This document shows, one piece after another, positions 52,726-61,294 of a stretch of DNA of 64,000 nucleotides (the stretch's first letter is position 1; every line of letters begins with the position of its first letter). A model generated the notes under the pieces. It saw only the letters and a program-made list of their open reading frames with translations, made no database searches and had not been told where the DNA came from. Where the stretch lies: the NCBI GenBank assembly GCA_021741155.1, contig JAIOYP010000008.1, positions 42,571 to 106,570 of the forward strand, read 5' to 3'. The position numbers and the translations under genes were made by a program. Source of the stretch: Flavobacteriales bacterium. GTDB lineage: Bacteria > Bacteroidota > Bacteroidia > UBA10329.

Positions 52726-53043
52726 GATTATTCTGCAAGACATGGTGGAGGCGGCCCAGAAAGTGCTGCTTTATACGGATGGTCTGAACTTTGAAAGTTT
52801 CGTTAGTGATGGCAGAACGCGCGATGCCGTATACCACAATCTGATTGTTCTTGGCGAAGCGGCAGGACGAATGCCAGAGGCATATGTTCATGTCCACGAT
52901 GAAATACCATGGCAGAAGATGGTCTCAACCAGGAACGCCTGGTACATGGGTATGATGTGATTGATAATCGAATAGTTTGGAAGATTGTGACGGACATATT
53001 GCCCGATTTGCTTGTGCAGTTGAAGCTTCTATCGAAGCCATAG
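52706..53043 (+). pseudogene. HEPN-domain (DUF86, HepT-like) toxin gene with a frameshift in its active site
   Basis: The first 84 codons are DUF86-like (LIVLGEAAGRM, IPWQKMVSTRNA) and then end as WYMGMM-stop. Shifting frame by one missing base at about 52939 restores HGYDVIDNRIVWKIVTDILP and a natural end (LLSKP-stop at 53043). The expected R-N-x-x-x-H-G-Y motif (R-x4-H plus the AMP-accepting Tyr) is split exactly there, so the RNase toxin should be inactive unless the lesion is an assembly error or frameshifting occurs. Confidence 0.85.
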
Positions 53044-53078
53044 ACCAATGGTCTCACATTTTTTAGTGAACAATAATC

Positions 53079-53115
53079 TTGAGGCGGATTGCCATTTGCT
53101 AGGCAATTACCTCAA
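53079..53115 (+). terminator. Interrupted hairpin after the HEPN gene
   Basis: TTGAGG-CGGA-TTGCC pairs with GGCAA-TTA-CCTCAA around a central ATTTGCTA, a two-part stem with an internal loop. It may end the MNT/HEPN transcript. It lies 3 bp before the right 40-bp repeat. Confidence 0.45.
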
Positions 53116-53118
53116 TGC

Positions 53119-53158
53119 ATGAATTCCGACAGGAATTCAATAAACCACCACGCTATCC
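53119..53158. repeat. 40-bp direct repeat, right copy (3' end of the lipoprotein gene)
   Basis: Matches 52323-52362 with one difference. Here it contains the stop codon and last codons (DSVVVY) of the minus-strand gene at 53137, so the left copy is likely a duplicate of this gene end. Confidence 0.85.
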
Positions 53159-53901
53159 AAATAAGCGGAATCGCTAGTGAGCTGAACAAGTCCAAGCCCT
53201 TGCATATAATACGAGCTTGAGCCTGTCCCACTTGTGTAGGAGACAACTTTGAGGAGGTCTGAATAGGAGCAGCCATTTTGGGAGCTCAAACTAGCTGAAA
53301 CACTTTCAATGACGATTGAATCTGTTCCAGCCGTTGTCCATTGCATTCCAACCGTTGGGTTTGAAGGCAGATAAACCTCTTCAGAGCTCAGCGTGTTGTT
53401 CCATTTGAAGGTCTGTCCGCTTTCTTCTCGATAGTAATCGTGAATGGTTCCGAAAGCGCCCGTGGTAATCATGTGAGAATAGAACTCCCCATTGCCCATC
53501 TGCGTTTCTTCCGTTATTTCTAGCTGAAACCACTGGCTGGCAGGCATTCTATAAATCCAATAACTGTTAATGGAGAGCGGAAAATACGAGCTTCCTCCAG
53601 TTCCGGTGCAAATGAAATTCGGGTTGAGAACCGTGGTATCCGTTATGCACGCATTGCACGGCCCGCCACAGTCAATACCTGTTTCTCCCTGATTTTGCAA
53701 ACCATCAAAACAAGTTCCGTTGGTGGTGTCGCATGGCACGCATGGTCCACCGCAGTCTTCTTGCTCCTCGTTCTGATTTTTCTTGCCATCGTAGCAGGTT
53801 TCTTCGCAGGAAGAAAGCCCCGAAATCACGAAGATGGAAACCACCATCAGGCTCACTAAATCAATAATTCTATGCGGCCTAGCGGTTTTTTCGTTTTTCA
53901 T
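53137..53901 (-). CDS. Lipoprotein with Cys-rich DCGGPC repeats
   Basis: I start at the ATG at 53901 (MKNEKTARPH), giving 254 residues. A signal peptide is followed by a lipobox (LSSC). Two cysteine-rich units, CYDGKKNQNEEQEDCGGPCVPC and a second with CFDGLQNQGETGIDCGGPC, match the short D-G-x-x-N-x-x-E-x-x-x-D-C-G-G motif common in marine Bacteroidota surface proteins. The rest is a beta-rich domain of unknown role. Its ATG overlaps the stop of the upstream stress-protein gene by one base (TAATG), so translation is probably coupled. Confidence 0.78.
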   Translation of the reverse strand: MKNEKTARPHRIIDLVSLMVVSIFVISGLSSCEETCYDGKKNQNEEQEDCGGPCVPCDTTNGTCFDGLQNQGETGIDCGGPCNACITDTTVLNPNFICTGTGGSSYFPLSINSYWIYRMPASQWFQLEITEETQMGNGEFYSHMITTGAFGTIHDYYREESGQTFKWNNTLSSEEVYLPSNPTVGMQWTTAGTDSIVIESVSASLSSQNGCSYSDLLKVVSYTSGTGSSSYYMQGLGLVQLTSDSAYLDSVVVY

Positions 53902-54767
53902 TACATAAATAGGACGTTTCCTATCGTGTAAAGGTTGGCTACAGGATTTACACACATCGTTGCAATCTGAGCATCGTTGTTAATCACCTTTTCGTGGTCT
54001 GCACCCAACACAAAACCAGATACGCTTATTTCGCTGTCATCCGTAAGAATCACAATCAAATCTGCATTAACCTGAGAAGCATATTTGATGCAATTTTTGG
54101 CAAGACCACCGCTTTTTCCAGAGTGTTCTATAGAGAATTTCACCCCATTTTTCTTGAACATGTTTTCTGCCCAAGCGATGTTTGCATTGCGTGCATTGAT
54201 TAGAAATTCATCATCCTCGTAGCTTGCAAATAGCTTCACTTCAGAGTCGAAGTGCTTCGCCATTGAGATGGAATGAATAACCTTTTGTTTGGTTTCTCGG
54301 CTCGAATCAATTGGAAAAACCATGGTCTTGTAACCGTGTTTTGCAAGATTTTTCTTCTGAACAATAATGACCGGAACAGGAGAAGAAGTTATAACCTTCA
54401 CCGCCCAGGCTCCTGTAATGTGTTGCATTCCGATTACACCATGCGTTCCCATCACTAACAGGCGAGCTCCAATCTCTTCTGCTACTTCGCCAATAGTTGA
54501 GAAAATAGACCCTTCACGCAGATGCGAAGCAGCCTTCACTCCATATTTAGCTTTAATGTCGGCTACCTGAGCATCCATTTTGGCGTTCAAGTCATCTAAA
54601 GATTCACCCGCTTTTTTCAGCTTCGTTTTCGTATCGCTATTTACAATGTGTAACAGGCGAATTTCATCTCCAGAAACAGCAGCCAACGTTGCTGCGTGAT
54701 TGATAGCAGTATCTGCCGCTTTAGAAAAGTCGGTTGGTACAAGAATGATTGGTTTTTTCTCAGCCAT
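53901..54767 (-). CDS. Tandem universal stress protein
   Basis: A 288-residue protein with two USP domains (about 1-145 and 150-288). The first has ILVPTDFSKAADTAINHA and LLVMGTHGVIGMQH followed by SSPVPVIIVQ, close to the ATP-binding G-x2-G-x9-G-S pattern. The second (KTMVFPIDSSRETKQKVIHS) lacks a clear ATP loop. Cytoplasmic. Such proteins respond to stress or starvation; partners are unknown. Confidence 0.9.
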   Translation of the reverse strand: MAEKKPIILVPTDFSKAADTAINHAATLAAVSGDEIRLLHIVNSDTKTKLKKAGESLDDLNAKMDAQVADIKAKYGVKAASHLREGSIFSTIGEVAEEIGARLLVMGTHGVIGMQHITGAWAVKVITSSPVPVIIVQKKNLAKHGYKTMVFPIDSSRETKQKVIHSISMAKHFDSEVKLFASYEDDEFLINARNANIAWAENMFKKNGVKFSIEHSGKSGGLAKNCIKYASQVNADLIVILTDDSEISVSGFVLGADHEKVINNDAQIATMCVNPVANLYTIGNVLFM

Positions 54768-54827
54768 TTTGGTTCAATTGTTTTTAGGGGTGCTAAAATA
54801 GATTATTTGAGTTCGCGGAAGGATAAA

Positions 54828-55418
54828 CTAGCCATCATAGCCGCTTACAATTTTCCTTATTTCGTCAAGATGCTTTTGTTTTTCGGGTTGGCGGAAGGTT
54901 TTTCCGTAAGCCGTGTGGTATACGTGTTGCGAGAGAAAGCTTAACTGAATTCTATTCCAAGCCTCAATTTCTGCAAGGATTCCAAGATGTTTCAATTCCT
55001 TAAAAAGATTGGACCCGATAGGTTCAAAATCATCTCTTCCGAGGTAATCAAGATCGGCATCGCAAAGAATTTCTTCCAAATGATTTTTTGGCGATTGCGG
55101 AACCTTGGTTGCCATAATCATCTCACAAACATGATTGATAGCGTTAGTGTCAAATCCAAAACCAGGAAGAATGTCTTTAGCAAACTCACATCCTTGATTC
55201 TCATGGTCTTGGTGTCCGTTCAGAAAACCGCAATCATGAAAAGCGGCAGCAACCAGTAACAGATTCTGCTCATCTTCAGAAACATTTTCCGATTTGCCAA
55301 TTCGCTCCACGGCCTCCAACACATCTAACGTGTGGTGATGCCCGTGATAGTAAAGGTGTGCTGGAAGGTCAGCTTCCATCTGTTTTAAAATGTGTTCAAT
55401 CGCGCCTGCGTAATCCAT
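54828..55418 (-). CDS. HD-domain phosphohydrolase
   Basis: A 196-residue protein. The HD metal ligands are visible: YYHGHHHTLDV, VAAAFHDCGF and later LCDADLDYLGR. Helical throughout, cytoplasmic. HD proteins of this size act on nucleotides or phosphorylated small molecules; the substrate cannot be told. No evident operon partner. Confidence 0.85.
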   Translation of the reverse strand: MDYAGAIEHILKQMEADLPAHLYYHGHHHTLDVLEAVERIGKSENVSEDEQNLLLVAAAFHDCGFLNGHQDHENQGCEFAKDILPGFGFDTNAINHVCEMIMATKVPQSPKNHLEEILCDADLDYLGRDDFEPIGSNLFKELKHLGILAEIEAWNRIQLSFLSQHVYHTAYGKTFRQPEKQKHLDEIRKIVSGYDG

Positions 55419-55504
55419 TCCACGTTTCTAGCTAGCAAATAAGCATTTTTTGATGGAACTTCCATAAAATGGAGTCATCAATCCATCAACTTTAGACATA
55501 ATTA

Positions 55505-56350
55505 TCATTGATTGAGATGAAGTTGCAACCAGTCTAAGACTTCATTATCAATCTGGTTCTTGTAAATGTTGTTCGGTCCGTAAACGTTATGAGTCCCTTG
55601 CGCTGGTATTGTGGTATCTGCCACAACGCCATTGGCAATTAATGTGTCAAACATGGCAATTCCCTGCTCTTTTGGAACCAAATCATCCATTCCGCCATAC
55701 AAGAAAAGCGTTGGGCAGTTTGACGAATGGAACAGCGGACTAGCCTCAGCATAAAGTGCAGAATCTTCTTCAAACGTGGCTCCCAAGAGTTGCTCTATCG
55801 AGTACATCAGGTTGTAATGGTTGATGTATTGATGGAAAAGAGAATTGGTCAAATCGGTTGGGCCAACGTTTGAGATGACTGTTTTCACTCGGTTATTCGA
55901 ATCAAAGGCGTGGCCATAAAGCAACGCAAGATGACCTCCAGCGCTAAATCCCATCAGCGCATATCGTTCTGAATTTACATTCCATTCGGTAGCATGAGAC
56001 GAAAGGTGATTCAGCGCATTATCCACATCTTCCATTTGCTTGTGATAATCGCCACAGGCATAACGGTAATTCATACTTGCAACAGCATAACCAGCTTCGA
56101 GCAACGAGTTACGAATGTCTTTCAATTCCGCACCGCCTTTGTCTCCAGCAACCCACGCACCACCATGAATTAGAAGAATTATTTCAGTTGAGGTGTCGCG
56201 TTCTTCAGGAAGAAAAACATCAATCTTATTGCGCTGGTGCGAGCCATAACTTTGATTCTGAAGAGCCTCAGTTCCTTTCGGAAACGGAAGAATGCATCCT
56301 GTAAACAGAAGAACCACTAGTAGAGGAACGGCAATTTTCGAAGTAAACAT
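55505..56350 (-). CDS. Alpha/beta-hydrolase lipoprotein (carboxylesterase-like, BD-FAE type)
   Basis: A 281-residue protein. The signal peptide has a lipobox LFTGC (Cys19). The hydrolase features are LLIHGGAWVAGDKGG (oxyanion HGG), nucleophile elbow GFSAGGHLALLYG, acid in LYGGMDDLVPKEQG and the catalytic His in GTHNVYGPN. It matches the hormone-sensitive-lipase/BD-FAE side of the family and should cleave small esters at the membrane surface. It is 8 bp downstream of the gene at 56359, same strand. Confidence 0.88.
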   Translation of the reverse strand: MFTSKIAVPLLVVLLFTGCILPFPKGTEALQNQSYGSHQRNKIDVFLPEERDTSTEIILLIHGGAWVAGDKGGAELKDIRNSLLEAGYAVASMNYRYACGDYHKQMEDVDNALNHLSSHATEWNVNSERYALMGFSAGGHLALLYGHAFDSNNRVKTVISNVGPTDLTNSLFHQYINHYNLMYSIEQLLGATFEEDSALYAEASPLFHSSNCPTLFLYGGMDDLVPKEQGIAMFDTLIANGVVADTTIPAQGTHNVYGPNNIYKNQIDNEVLDWLQLHLNQ

Positions 56351-56358
56351 CCTTAAAA

Positions 56359-57105
56359 TTAGAAAGGAGTAACACCAATTCCAACTGAGATTGGAGTGGC
56401 TTCGGTTCCTCTTCCATTCTGGAAAAGTGGAGTTAACGAGTAGAAGAAATTCAAGTAGTAGTTGGCATAGCCGACCCGTGCCGTTAGCCCATATCTGAAC
56501 TTGGTGAGATTGGGAATGTCGTAGGTTTTAATCTTATCTCGGAAGTTGATTCCCTGGTAGAAAAGGTCTTCGTCTGTCTTTGTTTTGGTATGACTTTGAA
56601 CCAGCCAGCCCAGTTTAAACCCAACGGAAGCAGCAATTCGCTTCCCGTTTTTGTGCGGTTTTGAACGGAACCGAAGTTCAAAAGGAAGATCAATGAAATT
56701 GGTTGAGATTTTATTGACGTTGATCTTCTTTCCGTCAAAAAAGTCTGTGTCCAATTTGGTGTATGTCGAACCAGATGTGAGCGGGTATTCAATTGGAAAA
56801 CCTTCCATGTGAATATTGTGCGAGTTGAACCCAACACCACCCGCAATGCTGAACAGACTTTTCGCAATTACGTAATCGTAAACCACGGCAACATCCACAC
56901 CTCTTGAGGAAAACCATTTTGAGCTGATGGTTGATGGCGTTCCAATCCAACCATCAAAATTGAGGTTGATGAGAACCATTTCCTTACGAGGCGGCTTGCG
57001 CTTTTTCTTGGGCTTTGTATCAGCCACGGTTTCGGTAGAAACCTCTTGCGCAAGGCAAAACCCAGACATCAGCACCAAAAGAAAAATCGTGTAAAACCTA
57101 CGCAT
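56359..57105 (-). CDS. Outer-membrane beta-barrel protein
   Basis: A 248-residue protein from the ATG at 57105 (MRRFYTIFLL). A signal peptide ends at FCLAQ and is followed by a basic linker (KPKKKRKPPRKE). Alternating aromatic strands (GWIGTPSTISSKWFSSRGVDVAVVYDYV, LPFELRFRSKPHKNG, RYGLTARVGYANYYLNFFYSLTPLF) end with a terminal aromatic strand (ISVGIGVTPF), as in Bacteroidota PorT-like or OmpA-type 8-strand barrels. Function unknown. Confidence 0.8.
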   Translation of the reverse strand: MRRFYTIFLLVLMSGFCLAQEVSTETVADTKPKKKRKPPRKEMVLINLNFDGWIGTPSTISSKWFSSRGVDVAVVYDYVIAKSLFSIAGGVGFNSHNIHMEGFPIEYPLTSGSTYTKLDTDFFDGKKINVNKISTNFIDLPFELRFRSKPHKNGKRIAASVGFKLGWLVQSHTKTKTDEDLFYQGINFRDKIKTYDIPNLTKFRYGLTARVGYANYYLNFFYSLTPLFQNGRGTEATPISVGIGVTPF

Positions 57106-57220
57106 CAATCGTAAATGAAGGGGCAAATATAGGTGAAGGGTTATTGGGTTATTTGTTATTAGGTCAGATATCTAGGGCAACCAAGTCTTATTACTAAATA
57201 TATCGAAAAACATACTTTTT

Positions 57221-57298
57221 GCCACAGATACACTGATTTTCACGGATTTTTTCACAGACAATCAGTGTTCTTTCTGTGAAAATCAGTGTATCTGTGGC
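57221..57298. repeat. Multi-state inverted repeat (23-bp arms)
   Basis: GCCACAGATACACTGATTTT and CAC (57221-57243) pair perfectly with 57276-57298. Inside, CACAGA (57253-57258) can pair with TCTGTG (57273-57278), and CACTGAT (57231-57237) with ATCAGTG (57261-57267), so alternative folds exclude one another. It lies between the Ig-like lipoprotein gene and the barrel gene, both on the minus strand. It could act as a terminator or as a dispersed repeat. Nothing else is evident between 57127 and 57351. Confidence 0.7.
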
Positions 57299-57351
57299 TA
57301 TTTCATGTCAATTATTTAAGACCCGATTACCCTAGCCAGATAACCAATAAC

Positions 57352-59118
57352 TCAATAACCTAATAATTCAGACTCATTAGGATTCCACTCCAACTCCATG
57401 TTCCAGTTGGCGCGCACTTCAGAATCTTTCTGAATAATCTTGATGGGTTCGGGCTGACGTTTTTGCAAATAGCGGCCGCTGTCCCACGTTCCGTTTCCGT
57501 TCAAATCTCTAACCACTTGAACGTGGTATTTTCCTGGATCAAGCCGACCGAAAAGAACGACTCCTTTATCCGTAACTGATTTTCGCTCCAGAACCACATT
57601 CGAAAAGTTCAAAAGCTCAACCACAACCTGCGTTTTTGGAGCTTCGGTAATCTTCAAACTCAGCTCGCCAAAAGCTTCTTTGTCAATTCCAACAAACGAA
57701 GTTTCTAGTGTATCATTCCATAATTGATAGAGATCGGTGAAGGCACTGTCAAGCACCAACAGCCGATAGTTCTTGCCTTTTTTCCAAGCGTAAGTGATGT
57801 CGAATGTGCGAAGCGCGGGATCGGTAGAATTGATGTCATACTTCACCCGAACCGAATCTTCGTAGAGCTTAATTCTAGACAAATCCATTCCTGTAACCGG
57901 ATGATTCCATATCAAAGAAAGTGGCGTTTCAGGCTTTGGAGAACGACCTTTTGGCGGATTGAATGTTCCTTTAAGTGTAAACTTCTCCTTGGTTTTTTTC
58001 ATACTTCGCTTTCCTCCCGAACCAGACGAAACCTCCAGTTCACCCGTTCGTTCTTTCATGGTCAGTTCAACCGTGTCTTTCTCCGCTTTTCCCACATCAA
58101 GAAGCAGCCTCAACGTATCCGGAACTTCATCAGTAGTCCAAACGGTGATGGTGTCTCCGGTGCTGCTGTAATCTTTCAGCATCCATTCCTTCTTGTAGTA
58201 GCCGCCTTTCATCTGAATGTTGAGGTTCTCTACGGGACGATTATACACGAACACCAGCTTTCCGAAATATTCGCAATAGCTTTTCTTCAAAAACTGAGAC
58301 GTGTCGGCTTCCACAAAAAGCTGCATTTCATAGCTTGGAATTGGTGTGCCACCCATTCGTTTTAGTGGACTGTCTGTTTCCGTAGCAAGCGAATCAACTG
58401 CGGTGGAGTCTGAAGCTGTTGTATCAGGAATAACTGCCACCAATGGTGCATAAGGCAGAATAAGCGAATCGAGAAACCCAATCTTCTCTTCTCGCACATC
58501 GAATCTGTAATTGGCATTTTCATCCTTCAGCGCAAAAATCTTGTACGGTTGATTTCCCACGTGTTTGATGAGGAAGGAGCCGTCTTCCAATGAGCGTGTG
58601 AAATAATCGGGAATCGTATCAATTGGCAACGAATCACTATCGTTTTTGTAAAGCATTACAAGTGCATCCTTCTCGGCTTCGCCCGTGATGGCATCCACTA
58701 ATTTCCCTTTCACTTGCATGCTGTCCAAGTGTGCGCCCGTGCTGAAAACATAGGTGTAATTCTCCAGCACATTCGCTTCATTGTTGTCGGCAATGGCTTT
58801 TCCAAAATTGATGGTGTAGGTTGTATTCGGAGAAAGTGCCTGCTCAAATTTCACCACCAACGATTTCTGTTTCAACTGATACGAAGGCGACTTCATCATC
58901 GGTGGCGAAATGACTACTTGTTCAGCTGGCGATTTCAATTGAATGAACTCATCAAACGAAATGACGATTTGCTTTGAATCGAAATCTGTGGAAAGATTGG
59001 CTGGCGTTTCTGAGAGGATTTTCGGAGGCGTTTCATCCTTCGGGCCGCCAGTTGGAGCCACTTGTTGGGCACAGCCGAAAAATATGAGGATTGAAACGTA
59101 AAGCAGCGCCTTTCTCAT
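57352..59118 (-). CDS. Ig-like (Big_5/SbsA) domain lipoprotein
   Basis: A 588-residue protein. The lipobox is FFGC (Cys15), followed by a Bacteroidota signature APTGGPKDETPPKIL. Residues about 40-130 are a bacterial Ig-like domain (VISFDEFIQLKSPAEQVVISP, NTTYTINFGKAIADNNEA). Further beta-rich domains follow, including a likely second Ig-like domain (RGSPKP-like linker, then LIWNHPVTGMDLSRIKLYEDSV) and a C-terminal DLNGNGTWDSGRYL segment. Probably periplasmic or outer-membrane anchored. The gene before it (GAF protein) overlaps by 4 bp. Confidence 0.87.
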   Translation of the reverse strand: MRKALLYVSILIFFGCAQQVAPTGGPKDETPPKILSETPANLSTDFDSKQIVISFDEFIQLKSPAEQVVISPPMMKSPSYQLKQKSLVVKFEQALSPNTTYTINFGKAIADNNEANVLENYTYVFSTGAHLDSMQVKGKLVDAITGEAEKDALVMLYKNDSDSLPIDTIPDYFTRSLEDGSFLIKHVGNQPYKIFALKDENANYRFDVREEKIGFLDSLILPYAPLVAVIPDTTASDSTAVDSLATETDSPLKRMGGTPIPSYEMQLFVEADTSQFLKKSYCEYFGKLVFVYNRPVENLNIQMKGGYYKKEWMLKDYSSTGDTITVWTTDEVPDTLRLLLDVGKAEKDTVELTMKERTGELEVSSGSGGKRSMKKTKEKFTLKGTFNPPKGRSPKPETPLSLIWNHPVTGMDLSRIKLYEDSVRVKYDINSTDPALRTFDITYAWKKGKNYRLLVLDSAFTDLYQLWNDTLETSFVGIDKEAFGELSLKITEAPKTQVVVELLNFSNVVLERKSVTDKGVVLFGRLDPGKYHVQVVRDLNGNGTWDSGRYLQKRQPEPIKIIQKDSEVRANWNMELEWNPNESELLGY

Positions 59119-59600
59119 CCGAAACAGGGCGTTAGTAGCGTTGCAATTTTCTCCAAACCGTCTTTGTCATCTGCATCAAAATCATTCAAAACGTGACTAT
59201 CTACATCCAAAATTGCAATCACTTTTTCATTTGAAATAAATGGAATCACAATTTCAGAACGTGATGCCGAACTGCATGCAATGTGTCCGGGAAACGCATC
59301 CACATTTGGGACAATGATGGTCTGTTTTTCTTTCCAAGAAGTGCCGCAAACGCCTTTCCCGAAACCGATTCGTGTGCAAGCAACATCGCCTTGAAATGGT
59401 CCAAGAACCAATTCATCGCCATCAACCAAATAGAACCCAACCCAGAAAAACCCAAAGGTTTGTCGCAACGCTGCAGCCACATTGGCCAAGTTGGCAATCA
59501 ATGACGGTTCGCCCTCGATTAACGCACCAATCTGCGGAAGCAGCAGTTCGTACTTCTCTTTTTTGGAGATGTTGGTTTGTATGTTGAGTTCTTCTGCCAT
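59115..59600 (-). CDS. Free methionine-(R)-sulfoxide reductase (GAF domain)
   Basis: A 161-residue protein from the ATG at 59600. The GAF fold (FFWVGFYLVDGDELVLGPFQG) carries the three redox cysteines of the fRMsr family: VACTRIGFGKGVCGTSW and HIACSSASRSEIVIP. It reduces free Met-R-sulfoxide using thioredoxin. Its start overlaps the stop of the hydrolase gene by one base (TGATG), so the three genes form a tight minus-strand operon. Confidence 0.9.
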   Translation of the reverse strand: MAEELNIQTNISKKEKYELLLPQIGALIEGEPSLIANLANVAAALRQTFGFFWVGFYLVDGDELVLGPFQGDVACTRIGFGKGVCGTSWKEKQTIIVPNVDAFPGHIACSSASRSEIVIPFISNEKVIAILDVDSHVLNDFDADDKDGLEKIATLLTPCFG

Positions 59601-60388
59601 CAATTTCTACAGAAATCAGCAATTAGTTCAAAGCATTCTTCTGGTGCTTCCAAATGCCCCATGTGACCGATATTTGGAACAATCTCAAGCCTAATATCAT
59701 CGCTGAGTGCCGCAATCTTCTTCACATCATCGGTAGAGATCACAGAGTCCAATTCGCCATGAATGATGAGCTTTCGGAACTTACCATTTTTCAGAATCTT
59801 CGTTCTGTCTTTGCGGTCTTTCATCCCACGGATGTTGGCAATGATGCCTTGGTCTGAGAAGTCATTGGCTATGTCGATCAGTGCCTGAATTTCATCGTTC
59901 AGATTCTTACGCGAATGTTCGGCAAACAGCGAAGGAATGGCGGCATTCACATAAACACCTTTATTCCGTTGCACAAGCCCGATCACGCGCTCGCGGTCTT
60001 TCTTCTTATCCTCCGAATCAGGATAGGTTGAAGAATGAAAGAGCGCCAATCCAGCAATCAGATCGGGCTGTTTTTCGGCCAATGCCAATGCCACATAACC
60101 GCCCATCGAATGTCCGATGACCGTGCATTTATCAACATTCTCGGTGAATAGGACGGTTGCCACCGCTGCCGCGTGCTCTTCCATGGAATGGGCATAACCT
60201 ACGTTTCCTGATTCGCCCTGTCCGAGCAAATCAATGGAAATAACCTCAAATGCTGAACTTAGCTTTTGGGCATAATCACTCCACATGCCGCGCTCCTCCA
60301 AAAACCCATGAAGCAGCACAACGGGTTGTCCAACACCGATGTGTGAATAAACCACCTCAACACCTTTATATTCTATGGTCTTTCGCAA
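59600..60388 (-). CDS. Alpha/beta-hydrolase (BioH/lyso-type fold)
   Basis: A 262-residue protein with an apparent TTG start at 60388. Features are VVLLHGFLEERGMW (oxyanion HG), nucleophile elbow GHSMGGYVALAL, acid in IHGELDSVISTDD and His in IGHMGHLEAPEE. No signal peptide, so cytoplasmic. Substrate unknown. First gene of the operon with the methionine sulfoxide reductase and the Ig-like lipoprotein. Confidence 0.87.
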   Translation of the reverse strand: MRKTIEYKGVEVVYSHIGVGQPVVLLHGFLEERGMWSDYAQKLSSAFEVISIDLLGQGESGNVGYAHSMEEHAAAVATVLFTENVDKCTVIGHSMGGYVALALAEKQPDLIAGLALFHSSTYPDSEDKKKDRERVIGLVQRNKGVYVNAAIPSLFAEHSRKNLNDEIQALIDIANDFSDQGIIANIRGMKDRKDRTKILKNGKFRKLIIHGELDSVISTDDVKKIAALSDDIRLEIVPNIGHMGHLEAPEECFELIADFCRN

Positions 60389-60460
60389 GCTAATTTTGTG
60401 AAGCGGTCAAAAGTACATACTAAGCCTAACACCAATCCGTTCATACTGCAGCTCTTTCCG

Positions 60461-61285
60461 ATGAAACGATACATTCCGATTTTTCTTGCCCTTCTATTCT
60501 CCATTTCTTGGTTTCGGTCAAGCGCGCAAGGCAAGTTGGGCGTTTTTGTCGGTGCAGGAATGATGACTTACACAGGCGATTTGCAGGAAAATCCGTGGCC
60601 GCATGGCAAAACCTTGTGCTGGACTGCGAACGCAGGTTTACATTGGCAAATCACACGCAGATGGGGATTGCAAATCAATTATACGATTGGGAAAGTTCAG
60701 GCAAGCGACCAATTTGCCAAGGCTGCAGATAGAATTGCCCGCGATTTGCGGTTCAGTTCCTTGCTGCATGAAATTGGAATTAGAGGAACGTTTGACATTC
60801 TTCCCAACGATTCTTGGAAGGTTTTGCCGTACATAACTGCTGGCGTTGCCGCGCTCAACTTTGAACCAAAACGTGATGGCGTTGCGCTTCGCGGAATGCA
60901 GAATGAAGGTGTGGCCTATTCAAATTGGAGCGTTAGCATCCCCACAGGATTAGGCGTGAAATGGCAAATAAACTGCCGCTGGGCTCTCAAAGGCGAATTC
61001 GTTTACCATTGGACTATTACCGATTATTTGGATGATGTGAGCGGAGATTATTTAACTCCAACTGGAGACCCCGACATTGACTTTTACCGCGATCCCGGAA
61101 ATGTGGCGTTAACGCGAGATTCGCGAGGAACATCCAAATGGAAAGACGGTTTTTGGGATTTGAATGTGGGCGTTATTTACTTCTTCCACGGATGTGGAAG
61201 CTCCAAAAAAGGCGGTCTTATTGAAGACTGCGAGGAGCTTTACAAGGATGTGGATTTGAAAGAACTACAGGAGCAGTATAAATAA
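60461..61285 (+). CDS. DUF6089-like outer-membrane protein
   Basis: A 274-residue protein from the ATG at 60461 (MKRYIPIFLA); the track extension is not needed. A signal peptide ends near RSSAQ. The first strands (GVFVGAGMMTYTGDL) and PYITAGVAALNFEPK match the Bacteroidota DUF6089 barrel-like family. The C-terminal DLNVGVIYFFHGCGSSKKGG is a terminal strand followed by a charged tail. Function unknown. A -7-like TAATTTTG lies at 60391-60398. Confidence 0.82.
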   Translation: MKRYIPIFLALLFSISWFRSSAQGKLGVFVGAGMMTYTGDLQENPWPHGKTLCWTANAGLHWQITRRWGLQINYTIGKVQASDQFAKAADRIARDLRFSSLLHEIGIRGTFDILPNDSWKVLPYITAGVAALNFEPKRDGVALRGMQNEGVAYSNWSVSIPTGLGVKWQINCRWALKGEFVYHWTITDYLDDVSGDYLTPTGDPDIDFYRDPGNVALTRDSRGTSKWKDGFWDLNVGVIYFFHGCGSSKKGGLIEDCEELYKDVDLKELQEQYK

Positions 61286-61294
61286 GAGCTGAGC

